From Candidatus Anammoximicrobium sp. (GTDB taxonomy: Bacteria > Planctomycetota > Planctomycetia > Pirellulales > Pirellulaceae), in assembly GCA_012515235.1 (NCBI GenBank), contig JAAYYU010000190.1:1-62554 (forward strand): a stretch of DNA of 62,554 nucleotides. The letters run 5' to 3'. A program made the position numbers and the translations under genes. Shown here piece after piece: positions 52,706-60,992 of this stretch (position 1 is the first letter of the stretch; each line of letters opens with the position of its first letter). Below the pieces are notes generated by a model, which was given only the letters and a program-made list of their open reading frames with translations, was not told the origin of the DNA and did not search any database.

Positions 52706-55441
52706 ATGAACATCAACACCGGTTTTGTGATGCGTTCTGGCGAGGAGCGGTCCACTGCGGACTTCCGCAGTAGACTCGCAATTAGGCTCGCCGCGATTCT
52801 GGCGACGCTGGTGTCCCACGCTACTAGCGCGGCCACGTTCCACGTGGCCACCACCGGCAACGATGCCCAGCGGGGGACGCGGGAGCAGCCGTTTGCCAGC
52901 GCCGAACGGGCGGTGGACGCGGCGCGCGGTTCGCCCGGGCCGAACACGATCGTTGTTCAGAAGGGCACGTACTGCTTGATGCGCACGCTGGAACTCGATC
53001 AGCGGGACTCGGGGCTGAGCATCGAGGGGGACGGCGGGCCGGTGGTCCTCAGTGGCGGGCGGCGGGTCACGGGTTGGAAACCGTGGAAGGGCAACGTCCG
53101 TCAAGCGGATCTGAGCGGGCTGGACCTGCCGGACCTGAGCTTTCGGCAACTGTACTACAACACCAGGTTGCAGGCTTGGTCGCGCGTGCCCAACTTCGAT
53201 CGGCGGCACCCGCGGACCGGCGGGTTCCTGCAGAACGCGGGCATCGTGGAAGCGGGCACGAAGACGAAGTTCCGCTACCGCGAAGGCGATTTGCACCCGG
53301 AACGCTGGGCCCATCCGGAACGGGCGTGGATCATGTTCCACGACTCGCTGAACTACGAGACGCAGTTCTGCCCGGTCAAGGCCGTCGATCGGGAGAACCG
53401 CGTAGTGGAAGCCCGGCAGGGCGTCTACGTGCTGTCGCTCGGCAATCCGTTCTATCTGTGCGGCTTGCCGGAAGAACTCGACGCGCCGGGCGAATGGTGC
53501 GTCGATGCCGACTCGACGACGCTCTATTTCTGGCCGCCCGACGGCGATCCGAACGGCGCGGACGAAGTGGTGGTGCCGGCGCTCGACTCGGCCTTCGCGC
53601 TGCGGGGCAAATCGAGCGCGGGACAGTGGGTCGAGAAAGTCCGGATCGCGGGGCTGGACTTGCGCGACTTCCGCGGCCGAGCGGTGTTCATGACCGGCGC
53701 CCAAGGCTGCACGGTCGCTCGCTGTGATTTGCGAAATGCCGAAGTGGGCGTGTACCTGGGCGACGATACCCACGACTGCCAGATTCGCGGCTGCGACATC
53801 ACTCAAACCCAGGGCGACGGCGTCAGCATCCTCGGAACCAGCACCGAGCACCAACGGGTCAGCGGGCACATTGTGGACAACTGCTACATCGGGGACTTCG
53901 GCTGGGGGCGGATTCACAATCGGTGCGGCGGGGTCTACATGCATCGCTGCGCCCGCTGCCGGCTGACGCACAACCACGTCCACGACAGCCCGCGGTACGG
54001 CCTGGCCATGGACGTGGGCAACGACTGCGAGTTCGCCTACAACCACTGCCACCACGTCAACCTGGTCACCACGGACAGCGGCATCATCGAGGCGGCGACG
54101 GCGCTGGATTGGTCGTTGCCCGTCGCCAAGCAGCGGGCACGCCACCGCCCGCACAACTGGGGCAACCGGGTGCATCACAACCGGCTGCACGATTCCGGCG
54201 GCTGGCAGACGTCGCCGGCCGGCCAACTGGTCTTCCCGGCGTTCACCTGGGGAATCTACCTGGACCTGGACTGCTGCGGCTGGCAGATTCACGACAACGT
54301 CTGCTACAACACCGTACTGGGCGGCTTCATGCTCAACGGCGGCACGGACAACGTGGTCGAGAACAATGTGTTCGCCGACGGGAAGCAGCATCAGATTCAG
54401 TGGAATCCGTGGCGCGGTTATGGGATGCGCGACAATCGGTGCGTGCGAAACATTTTTGCGTATGCGGGCCGGCCGGCGAACTTGTACGCACTGAACAGCT
54501 TCCAGGACGACTTCGTGACGTTCCGCAGCAACCTGGTCTTTCCACGCAATGGCCAGGTTGCCATTCAAAGCGTGCGCGATCTGCCGCGGCGGGATGCGTG
54601 GCAGGCGTGGCAGCAACGCGGGCAGGACCAGGGCAGTCTGCTGGCCGATCCCCAGTTCGTCGACGGGGTCCAGCACGACTACCGGTTGCAGCCGAATTCG
54701 CCGGCGCTGGCCCTCGGGTTCCAGGCAATCGACCTGTCGGCGGTCGGAAATTATGCCAGCCCGGACCGGCGGACTTGGCCCCGCCCGGAAGAGCCCGTCT
54801 TCCGCGATGCGGCGGATTACACTCCGGCCGCTTCCGGGGCGCGGCAGCCCAAGCGGCGTGAGTACGAGGACTGCGCCGTTGGGGAGCCGGAGCGGCAGGC
54901 CCACGTCGGCGATGGTGGAGCCGCCGGCACCGTCGCGGTGACGGAGGAGACGGCGGTTTCGGGCAAACGCAGCCTGAAGTTCACCGACGCGACCGGGTTG
55001 AAACAGACCTACGCGCCGTTCGTAACCTATCCGCTGGAAGTCGAAGCCGGTATGCTGCGGGCCGGGTTCGACGTGCGTCTGGAGCCCGGAGCCGTGTTCG
55101 CGTACGAGTGGCGTGACGACCCGTACGCGTACAACCTCGGTCCGCGGCTGGAAGTGAATGCCGATGGCTGGCTCGCGGCCAACGGCCGGCGATTGTCGCA
55201 GTTGCCGCACCGCCGCTGGGTGCGCGTCGATCTGGCGTGCGGCCTCGGACCGCAGGCGACGGGCGCCTACGACTTGACGTTGAGCATCCCTGGTTCCGAC
55301 TCGCAGCTTCACCGCCAACTTGCCTGTGCGCCGCAGTTTAAGGTGCTCGCGTGCGTCGTGGTGATGTCGTTGGCCGATGGCCCGACGGCGTTCTACCTGG
55401 ACAACGTCGAATTCCAGCCCGAAACAAAGAACGGAAAGTGA
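52706..55441 (+). CDS. Secreted right-handed beta-helix protein
   Basis: 911 residues; ATG 52706 has GAGGAG 6 nt upstream. Signal peptide about residues 24-46 (IRLAAILATLVSHATSAATF). The parallel beta-helix (about 45-650) opens with the typical ATTGNDAQRGTREQPFASAE, and has repeated N-x-x-N/H turns (DDTHDCQIRGCDITQTQGDG, GLAMDVGNDCEFAYNHCHHV). Such proteins are polysaccharide lyases, hydrolases or adhesins. Residues about 725-911 form an extra beta-sandwich resembling a carbohydrate-binding module. Together with the LamG/sialidase-like gene next to it, it suggests breakdown of sulfated or uronic polysaccharides. Confidence 0.88.
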   Translation: MNINTGFVMRSGEERSTADFRSRLAIRLAAILATLVSHATSAATFHVATTGNDAQRGTREQPFASAERAVDAARGSPGPNTIVVQKGTYCLMRTLELDQRDSGLSIEGDGGPVVLSGGRRVTGWKPWKGNVRQADLSGLDLPDLSFRQLYYNTRLQAWSRVPNFDRRHPRTGGFLQNAGIVEAGTKTKFRYREGDLHPERWAHPERAWIMFHDSLNYETQFCPVKAVDRENRVVEARQGVYVLSLGNPFYLCGLPEELDAPGEWCVDADSTTLYFWPPDGDPNGADEVVVPALDSAFALRGKSSAGQWVEKVRIAGLDLRDFRGRAVFMTGAQGCTVARCDLRNAEVGVYLGDDTHDCQIRGCDITQTQGDGVSILGTSTEHQRVSGHIVDNCYIGDFGWGRIHNRCGGVYMHRCARCRLTHNHVHDSPRYGLAMDVGNDCEFAYNHCHHVNLVTTDSGIIEAATALDWSLPVAKQRARHRPHNWGNRVHHNRLHDSGGWQTSPAGQLVFPAFTWGIYLDLDCCGWQIHDNVCYNTVLGGFMLNGGTDNVVENNVFADGKQHQIQWNPWRGYGMRDNRCVRNIFAYAGRPANLYALNSFQDDFVTFRSNLVFPRNGQVAIQSVRDLPRRDAWQAWQQRGQDQGSLLADPQFVDGVQHDYRLQPNSPALALGFQAIDLSAVGNYASPDRRTWPRPEEPVFRDAADYTPAASGARQPKRREYEDCAVGEPERQAHVGDGGAAGTVAVTEETAVSGKRSLKFTDATGLKQTYAPFVTYPLEVEAGMLRAGFDVRLEPGAVFAYEWRDDPYAYNLGPRLEVNADGWLAANGRRLSQLPHRRWVRVDLACGLGPQATGAYDLTLSIPGSDSQLHRQLACAPQFKVLACVVVMSLADGPTAFYLDNVEFQPETKNGK

Positions 55442-55546
55442 AGTCGCTCAGCGGTTTGGAATCAGCTTTCAAGGTTCGCACCTCAATGGGAAACTACGGA
55501 TCGCCGCGTGTTAGAAAAACCGTCTAGCCTGCAACGAGGACAAGCC

Positions 55547-57949
55547 ATGCGATGCTCTTTTGCGGATCTTCTGGCCGGACGTCGTCGCTCGGTCTCGGTT
55601 CTGTTTGTGGCCGTAACGGCCTGGCTGTCGCCGCTCGTCGTGAGCGGCGCCGAGCCGGTTGCGCATTGGAAGCTGGACGAACCATCGGGCGAAGCGGCCC
55701 GCGACTCTTCCGCCGGTGGCCGCGACGGCGACGTCCACGGCGCTACGGCGGTTGACGGCGTCCTGGGCCGCGCCCGGCTGTTCGATGGCCGGGACGATTT
55801 CATCACCCTGGGGGATCTGGGCGAATTTCCGGCCGTCACGATCGCGTTCTGGGTCCGGCCCGCCGATGTCGCCAAGGCGGACGACTGGCAAGGACTGGTC
55901 ACCAGCGACGCCTGGGACACGGGCCTGCTGCACGTGCCGATTCACGACGGGATGATCGACGGGTATCTGCACCTGGGCGGTGACCGCCGCGGTCACATCA
56001 GCAGTCCTCGCCTGAAACGAGACGTGTGGTACCACGTGGCCGTCGTGGCGGATACCGTCGGGCGGACGCTGAGATTGTATGTCAACGGCAGCGAACAGGA
56101 TCTGGCGGACCTTCCGTCTCCGCCGCCTGCGGTCAAGCTCTTGCGGCAGGTCATCGGACGCGAATTCGACGGCAGCCAGTCCGGCCGCTACTTCCACGGC
56201 GCGATCGACGACGTGCGGATCTACGACTGCGCCCTGAACGCGGAAGCGATCCGAGCGTTGTGCCCCGATGCGGTCGCCTTGCCGGGCCGCGATCCGCGGA
56301 ACATTCGCACCGGCTGCGTCATTCCCGACGAAGGCTACTGCGATCAGCCCTACGTCGTCGTCACGCGAGACGGCAACTGGCTGTGTACCTTGACCACGGC
56401 TGGCGGCGCCGAGGGCGCGAACGATTCGCACGTCGTGGCGACGATCAGCACGGACCAGGGACGGACATGGTCGGAGCTGGTCGACATCGAGCCCGCCGAC
56501 GGGCCGGACGCCGTGTACATCATGCCCTTGGTCACGCCCGGCGGCCGGGTCTACGGATTCTACAACTACAACGGCGACAACTTCCGCTGCCCCGGCCGCA
56601 GCGATTGCGTGGGCTGGTTCGTGTTCAAGTACTCGGACGACCACGGCCGGACCTGGTCCCCCCAGCGGTACCGGCTGCCGATGCGGATGACGGACGTGGA
56701 CCGCACCAACACGTTTGGCGGCAAAATTCAGATGTTCTGGGGCATCGGCAAGCCGATCACGGCCGGCGACTCGGCGATCCTCGCGTTCACCAAGTGCGGC
56801 AAGTATTTGATCGACCGTGGTGAGGGCTGGTTCTACCGCTCGGACAATATCCTCACGGAGACGGATCCGGGGAAGATCGACTGGCAGTTGCTGCCGGACG
56901 GGGAAGTGGGCCTGAAGCATCCCGATTTCGGCGAGGTTCAAGAGGAGCACAACCTGGTGCCGCTGAGCGACGGTTCGCTCTATTGTATGTACCGGACGAC
57001 CAACGGATACCCGTGCCAAGCGTACAGCCGGGATGGCGCTCACACCTGGACCACGCCGGAATACGCCACGTACACGCCGGGCGGCCGCAAGCTGAAGAAT
57101 CCGAGGGCCTGCCCGCGCATCTGGCGAGCGTCCAACGGGCGGTTCCTGTTCTGGTACCACAATCACAGCGGCCAGTCGTACGCCGGCCGCAACCCGGCCT
57201 GGCTTGCCGGCGGCGTCGAACGGGACGGCCGCATCCACTGGTCCCAGCCGGAAATCCTGCTGTACGATCCCGATCCGCACGTGAGGATGAGCTATCCAGA
57301 CCTGATCGAACAGGACGGCCGCTACTGGGTGACGGAGACCAACAAGACGACTGCCCGCGTCCACGAGATCGACAAGAGCCTGCTGGAAGGGCTGTGGGCC
57401 CAAGGCCAGCGGAAGGAGGTGGCCGACCGCGGACGGATCCTGGACGTTGCGGCGGACCAGTTGAAATCGGGCGAGATCGCTCTGCCCAAGGCCTTGGACG
57501 CAACGCAGGGTGGCGGTCTGTCGCTGGACTGTTGGATCGAACTGACGGAATTGTCGCCCGGCCAGGTTCTGCTCGACTCGCGGGACGAATCCGGCCGAGG
57601 TCTCGCACTGACGACCGGCGAGGAGGGGGTCTTGCGAATCGAAGCGTTCGACGGCCAAACGCGAGCGGCTTGGGACAGCGATCCGGGGCTGCTCGCGGCC
57701 GGCCGCCGGCATCACGTTGTGGTCACGCTGGACGCCGGGCCGAAGATCATCATGTTTCTGCTCGACGGTCAGTTGTGTGACGGCAGTTCGGCGCGGCAGT
57801 ACGGCTGGGGACGGTACAACGCCGAACTGGGCGACATCAGCGGCACGGGCCAACTCCGCGTGGCGGCGTCCGTCCGGCATTTCCGCCTGTACGATCGCCC
57901 GTTGCGGAACTCGGAAGCCGTGGCCAACTACCATGCCGGGCTTCAATGA
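55547..57949 (+). CDS. Secreted LamG-sialidase-like (BNR) protein
   Basis: 800 residues from ATG 55547 (AACGAGGA upstream; GTG 55508 is an in-frame alternative). Signal peptide about 15-37 (VLFVAVTAWLSPLVVSGAE). Residues about 38-245 are a LamG/concanavalin-like jelly roll (VAHWKLDEPSGEAARDSSAG, GRYFHGAIDDVRIYDCALN). The middle is a six-bladed sialidase-type propeller with Asp boxes STDQGRTWSE, YSDDHGRTWSPQ and YSRDGAHTW. A second LamG-like jelly roll occupies about 635-800. It probably binds or cleaves sialic-acid-like or other glycans; catalytic residues are not certain. Confidence 0.88.
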   Translation: MRCSFADLLAGRRRSVSVLFVAVTAWLSPLVVSGAEPVAHWKLDEPSGEAARDSSAGGRDGDVHGATAVDGVLGRARLFDGRDDFITLGDLGEFPAVTIAFWVRPADVAKADDWQGLVTSDAWDTGLLHVPIHDGMIDGYLHLGGDRRGHISSPRLKRDVWYHVAVVADTVGRTLRLYVNGSEQDLADLPSPPPAVKLLRQVIGREFDGSQSGRYFHGAIDDVRIYDCALNAEAIRALCPDAVALPGRDPRNIRTGCVIPDEGYCDQPYVVVTRDGNWLCTLTTAGGAEGANDSHVVATISTDQGRTWSELVDIEPADGPDAVYIMPLVTPGGRVYGFYNYNGDNFRCPGRSDCVGWFVFKYSDDHGRTWSPQRYRLPMRMTDVDRTNTFGGKIQMFWGIGKPITAGDSAILAFTKCGKYLIDRGEGWFYRSDNILTETDPGKIDWQLLPDGEVGLKHPDFGEVQEEHNLVPLSDGSLYCMYRTTNGYPCQAYSRDGAHTWTTPEYATYTPGGRKLKNPRACPRIWRASNGRFLFWYHNHSGQSYAGRNPAWLAGGVERDGRIHWSQPEILLYDPDPHVRMSYPDLIEQDGRYWVTETNKTTARVHEIDKSLLEGLWAQGQRKEVADRGRILDVAADQLKSGEIALPKALDATQGGGLSLDCWIELTELSPGQVLLDSRDESGRGLALTTGEEGVLRIEAFDGQTRAAWDSDPGLLAAGRRHHVVVTLDAGPKIIMFLLDGQLCDGSSARQYGWGRYNAELGDISGTGQLRVAASVRHFRLYDRPLRNSEAVANYHAGLQ

Positions 57950-57977
57950 TGAGGTTAAAGCTCGACGAGGACTCCAC

Positions 57978-58553
57978 ATGCTTCGCGATCTCTTGCTTTG
58001 CAATCGCAGTTACCGTCGGTTCCAGCAGCAACCGTTGGACGAGCAGACGCTGGTCGAACTGCTCGAATTGACGCGTCTGTGCCCGTCGGCGGCCAATCGG
58101 CAGCCGTTGAAGTATCTGCTCGCTTGGCGGCCCGACCAGTGTGCCAAGATCTTCCCGCACCTGCGTTGGGCAGCGGCCCTCACGCCGTGGCCCGGACCGG
58201 CCGAGGGCGAGCGGCCGACGGGCTACATCCTGATCCTGGGCGACAGCCGCATTTGGCGCCGTTGGGACTGGGACACCGGCATCGTCGCTCAGACCATGCT
58301 GCTGGGCGCAGCCGAATTGGGGTTGGGCGGCTGCATGGTCGCCTCGATCGACCAAGGGGGACTCCGCGCCGCCCTGAACCTTCCCGAGCACCTGGAAGCC
58401 CTCTTGGCCGTCGCCCTGGGCCGGCCCGGCGAAACGGTCGTCCTGGAAGACGGCCGCCCCGACCAGCGTCCCTACTGGCGCGACGCCGACGACGTCCACC
58501 ACGTGCCGAAGAGGCCGTTGGCGGAAGTCCGGATCGAACTGCCGGGATTCTGA
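57978..58553 (+). CDS. Nitroreductase-family protein
   Basis: 191 residues from ATG 57978 (ACGAGG upstream). FMN-dependent nitroreductase fold: SYRRFQQQPLDEQTLVELLE (about 10-29), TRLCPSAANRQPLKYLLA with the FMN-binding Ser/Asn/Gln, then IVAQTMLLGAAELGLGGCM and LPEHLEALLAVALGRPGE. The C-terminal KRPLAEVRIELPGF is complete. The physiological substrate is unknown. Its last 270 bp recur at 59323-59592 after a toxin-antitoxin pair. Confidence 0.9.
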   Translation: MLRDLLLCNRSYRRFQQQPLDEQTLVELLELTRLCPSAANRQPLKYLLAWRPDQCAKIFPHLRWAAALTPWPGPAEGERPTGYILILGDSRIWRRWDWDTGIVAQTMLLGAAELGLGGCMVASIDQGGLRAALNLPEHLEALLAVALGRPGETVVLEDGRPDQRPYWRDADDVHHVPKRPLAEVRIELPGF

Positions 58554-58554
58554 G
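58285..58554 (+). repeat. Direct duplication of nitroreductase 3' end, left copy
   Basis: 270 bp matching 59323-59592 at an offset of exactly 1038 bp, with about a dozen differences, mostly synonymous (IDQGG versus IDRPG is the main change). The pair brackets the Phd/VapC-type genes. The identity falls off sharply at TCGCTCAG on the left and at GATTCTGAG on the right. Confidence 0.9.
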
Positions 58555-58621
58555 CGTTTCTCCGTCTTGCACGTGGCGATTCGTCCGAACTGCCCCCGCA
58601 CAGGGTGCTGCTCCAACACGC

Positions 58622-58650
58622 TGGAGTTTAGGGCGATTTGCATGTACAAT
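58622..58650 (+). promoter_or_regulatory. Possible promoter of the second toxin-antitoxin pair
   Basis: TGGAGT (58622-58627), 17-nt spacer, TACAAT (58645-58650), a 5-of-6 -10 match. It would start transcription about 42 nt before the antitoxin ATG. Confidence 0.4.
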
Positions 58651-58698
58651 GCAGCGTGTCGTTAGCGCGTGTGCTCAACGGCACAGGGAGACCCAGCG

Positions 58699-58929
58699 AT
58701 GACAACTACCGTCAGTGTCGAAGAAGCGCAATCCAAATTGGCGGATTTGATCCGTGGCTTCTCGCCCGGCGACGAAGTCCTCATCACCGAGGGGCCCAAA
58801 GCGGTGGCACGCTTGGTTCCCGTCGCTAATCCGCCGCAACGCCGGCTGGGCACCTTACAGGGCACGGTGACGTTCGTCGCTCCCGACTTCGACGCCCCGC
58901 TGGAAGAGTTCCGGGAGTACATGCCATGA
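58699..58929 (+). CDS. Phd/YefM-family antitoxin
   Basis: 76 residues from ATG 58699 (CAGGGAGA upstream). MTTTVSVEEAQSKLADLIRG then VLITEGPKAVARLVPV is the Phd/YefM fold, which binds operator DNA through its N-terminus; the C-terminal FDAPLEEFREYMP should neutralise the toxin. The stop overlaps the toxin start as ATGA at 58926. Confidence 0.9.
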   Translation: MTTTVSVEEAQSKLADLIRGFSPGDEVLITEGPKAVARLVPVANPPQRRLGTLQGTVTFVAPDFDAPLEEFREYMP

Positions 58930-59312
58930 GATTGCTGCTCGATACGCACACGATCTTATGGTCCGTCGACAGTCCTCCGAGACTCAGCGACAAGGCAAGA
59001 GCCGCGATTCAGGATCCGCAGAACGAACTGATCTGCAGCGCCGGTTCCATCTGGGAATTGGCGATCAAGGTGAGACTCAACAAACTGACCCTGTCCTTGC
59101 CTTTTCGGCAGTGGATGGTCAGTGCCATCGACGATCTGGACCTCACCGTCCTGCCCATCACGGTAGACGATGCGGATCTCCTGACGACGTTGCCCCCGCA
59201 TCACGGCGATCCGTTCGATCGTTTGTTGATCGCCCAGGCGATGGTAGAGCGGATTCCGGTCGTGAGCGCGGATCGGGGCTTCGACGCGTACCCGATCTCC
59301 CGGCTGTGGTGA
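58926..59312 (+). CDS. vapC: PIN-domain toxin (VapC-like)
   Basis: 128 residues. PIN-domain acidic residues are visible: Asp in LLLDTHTILW (residue 6), Glu in ICSAGSIWELAIKVRLNKL (about 44), and Asp in HHGDPFDRLLIAQAM (about 98), with late VVSADRGFDAYPI. The DTHTLLW/HGDPFDRLL subtype commonly pairs with Phd/YefM antitoxins. It should be an RNase. The ATGA overlap with the antitoxin gives translational coupling. Confidence 0.92.
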   Translation: MRLLLDTHTILWSVDSPPRLSDKARAAIQDPQNELICSAGSIWELAIKVRLNKLTLSLPFRQWMVSAIDDLDLTVLPITVDDADLLTTLPPHHGDPFDRLLIAQAMVERIPVVSADRGFDAYPISRLW

Positions 59313-59322
59313 ACCGAGGGCT

Positions 59323-59592
59323 TCGCTCAGACCATGCTGTTGGGCGCAGCCGAATTGGGGTTGGGCGGCTGCATGGTCGCCTCGATCGACCGACCCGGAC
59401 TCCGCGCCGCCCTGAATCTGCCCGAGCACCTGGAAGCCCTCCTGGCCGTCGCCCTGGGCCGGCCCGGCGAAACGGTCGTCCTGGAAGACGGCCGTCCCGA
59501 CCAGCGTCCCTACTGGCGCGACGCCGACGACGTTCACCACGTGCCGAAGAGGCCGCTGGCGGAAGTGCGGATCGAACTGCCGGGATTCTGAG
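59323..59592 (+). pseudogene. Duplicated nitroreductase 3' fragment, right copy
   Basis: The frame reads AQTMLLGAAELGLGGCMVAS through KRPLAEVRIELPGF, i.e. the last 86 codons of the gene at 57978. An ATG at 59334 gives an 85-codon open frame, but the FMN-binding half is absent, so it cannot be functional. It starts 11 bp after the toxin stop. Confidence 0.9.
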
Positions 59593-59650
59593 GGCGATCG
59601 CACGCTCACGAAAGCGTACGCCGAGCGTCTGGCTGGCCCGCAAAAGGCCG

Positions 59651-59680
59651 TTGCCGGTCAGGCGATGTCCGTGGTAGAAT
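59651..59680 (+). promoter_or_regulatory. Likely promoter of the third toxin-antitoxin pair
   Basis: TTGCCG (59651-59656), 18-nt spacer, TAGAAT (59675-59680): 4 of 6 and 5 of 6 matches to sigma-70 hexamers, about 65 nt before the antitoxin ATG at 59745. Confidence 0.5.
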
Positions 59681-59744
59681 TCGCTACTAGGTAACGCCGA
59701 TGACTCTGGGATTATTCCGCGGGTGACAACGAGGGGGAGGCACG

Positions 59745-60044
59745 ATGGAAGTGTCCGTGTTGGTAGAACGACTGGGCACCAACGGTTATCGGGCCACGAG
59801 CGTCGGCGTGGACGCGGCCTCCGAAGCTCCCACGCGCGAAGCGGCGCTGGCTGGCTTGAATCGGCTTCTGCGTGACAAGTTCGCCGCAGCCGAACTAGTC
59901 CGTCTGGAGATTCCCTTGGTTCACGAGAACCATCCGTGGAAGCCGCTGGTTGGTCGCTTGCGTGGTCATCCCGATCTGGACGAGGTTGAACAGAACATGC
60001 GCGACTACCGGCGCCAGGTGGACGAGCAGGGAGACCGCCCGTGA
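59745..60044 (+). CDS. Antitoxin-like protein
   Basis: 99 residues with GGGGGAGG upstream of ATG 59745. MEVSVLVERLGTNGYRATSV then EAPTREAALAGLNRLLRDK recalls HicB-type or PIN-associated antitoxins. The stop overlaps the GTG of a downstream PIN-type start as GTGA at 60041. With its toxin truncated it has no obvious remaining partner. Confidence 0.75.
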   Translation: MEVSVLVERLGTNGYRATSVGVDAASEAPTREAALAGLNRLLRDKFAAAELVRLEIPLVHENHPWKPLVGRLRGHPDLDEVEQNMRDYRRQVDEQGDRP

Positions 60045-60112
60045 GCCTCTTTGTGCTCGACACCGACCACGTCTCGCTGCTGCAACGTGCTCATCCCGCA
60101 GTCGCCGCACGT
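60041..60112 (+). pseudogene. Truncated PIN-domain toxin (N-terminal 24 codons)
   Basis: GTG 60041 begins MSLFVLDTDHVSLLQRAHPA, the standard N-terminus of a VapC-type toxin with the first catalytic Asp (LDTD). After about codon 24 the similarity stops and unrelated sequence leads into the sigma-factor gene. The rest of the toxin, with the other three acidic residues, is missing, so it is inactive. Confidence 0.8.
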
Positions 60113-60166
60113 CCCGTTTTCCTTTCCGGCTCTCGACCCGCCCGACGGCGACGATTGGAGAGTGAA

Positions 60167-60769
60167 ATGTCTGATTTCGAGGTCCGTCCGGGCACTGTTT
60201 CGACCTCTCTCAGTCTGGTTCGTCGAGCAAAAGCCGGCGATCGCGAGGCTTGGCAGCGGCTGGCGAGGATTTACAGTCCGCTCGTCTATCGCTGGGCGCG
60301 GCAATCGCATTTGCAGGATTCCGACGCGGCCGATGTACTTCAGAACGTGTTCCTAGCCGTGTTAAAGGGGATCGAGCGATTTCGTTACGAGCGGCCAGAG
60401 GACAGTTTTCGTGGCTGGCTGCGGACGATCACGTGCAACGAAGTCCGGCGTTTCTGCGATCGACGTCTCGTCCGCCCGCGCGCGACTGGCGGTTCCGATG
60501 CGCAACGGCAACTGCAGCAGGTCCCCGCTGACCAGCCTGAGTTGTCCGGCTCCGAGCAGTCGGTCGAGGAAAGTGGCGTCCTCCACCGGGCACTGGAGTG
60601 CGTCCGCGTTGAGTTTGAGCAGCGTACGTGGCAGGCGTTCTGCAAAGCGACCTTCACCGACCAATCCGCCAGCGAGATCGCTCACGAACTCGGCATGTCG
60701 GATGGCGCAGTTCGGCAGGCCAAGTACCGAGTTCTCGGACGCCTCCGGGAATTGCTCGACGACCAATAG
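60167..60769 (+). CDS. ECF-type RNA polymerase sigma factor, planctomycete kinase-linked type
   Basis: 200 residues from ATG 60167, with GGAGAG 5 nt upstream. The same frame is open back to 60041, but that part is the truncated toxin. Region 2 is about residues 20-85 (WQRLARIYSPLVYRWARQSH, DAADVLQNVFLAVLKGIERF, then SFRGWLRTITCNEV), region 4 about 145-198 (ASEIAHELGMSDGAVRQAKY). The Ser/Thr kinase gene follows 223 bp downstream, a common planctomycete pairing. Confidence 0.92.
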   Translation: MSDFEVRPGTVSTSLSLVRRAKAGDREAWQRLARIYSPLVYRWARQSHLQDSDAADVLQNVFLAVLKGIERFRYERPEDSFRGWLRTITCNEVRRFCDRRLVRPRATGGSDAQRQLQQVPADQPELSGSEQSVEESGVLHRALECVRVEFEQRTWQAFCKATFTDQSASEIAHELGMSDGAVRQAKYRVLGRLRELLDDQ

Positions 60770-60992
60770 GCGGCATTGGTCGTGCCCTCAATGACGAAGA
60801 CTGCGACGCAACAGGGCCGTCGCGCCAAACCGGTTAACCCGGAACGCAACTTGTTTTCTGAAAGCCGTTTATGGCTTGAGCCGGCGTTTTCAAAAAAAGA
60901 CGTGTGACGTTGAAGGGTTAAATAGGTAGGGGGGAGAGCCGGTTTCGGTGTCTCCTGAATTAAACGGCGGTCCTAAACGGAACTTCCGAACG

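Noticed and set aside
60041..60769. A PIN-sigma fusion protein as one gene
   Set aside because: A good ribosome site and ATG at 60167 start a complete sigma factor, and the upstream part is a toxin fragment.
60841..60869. ECF-type promoter GGAAC...CGTT before the kinase gene
   Set aside because: The spacer is 20 nt, longer than the usual 16-17, so the match is not convincing.
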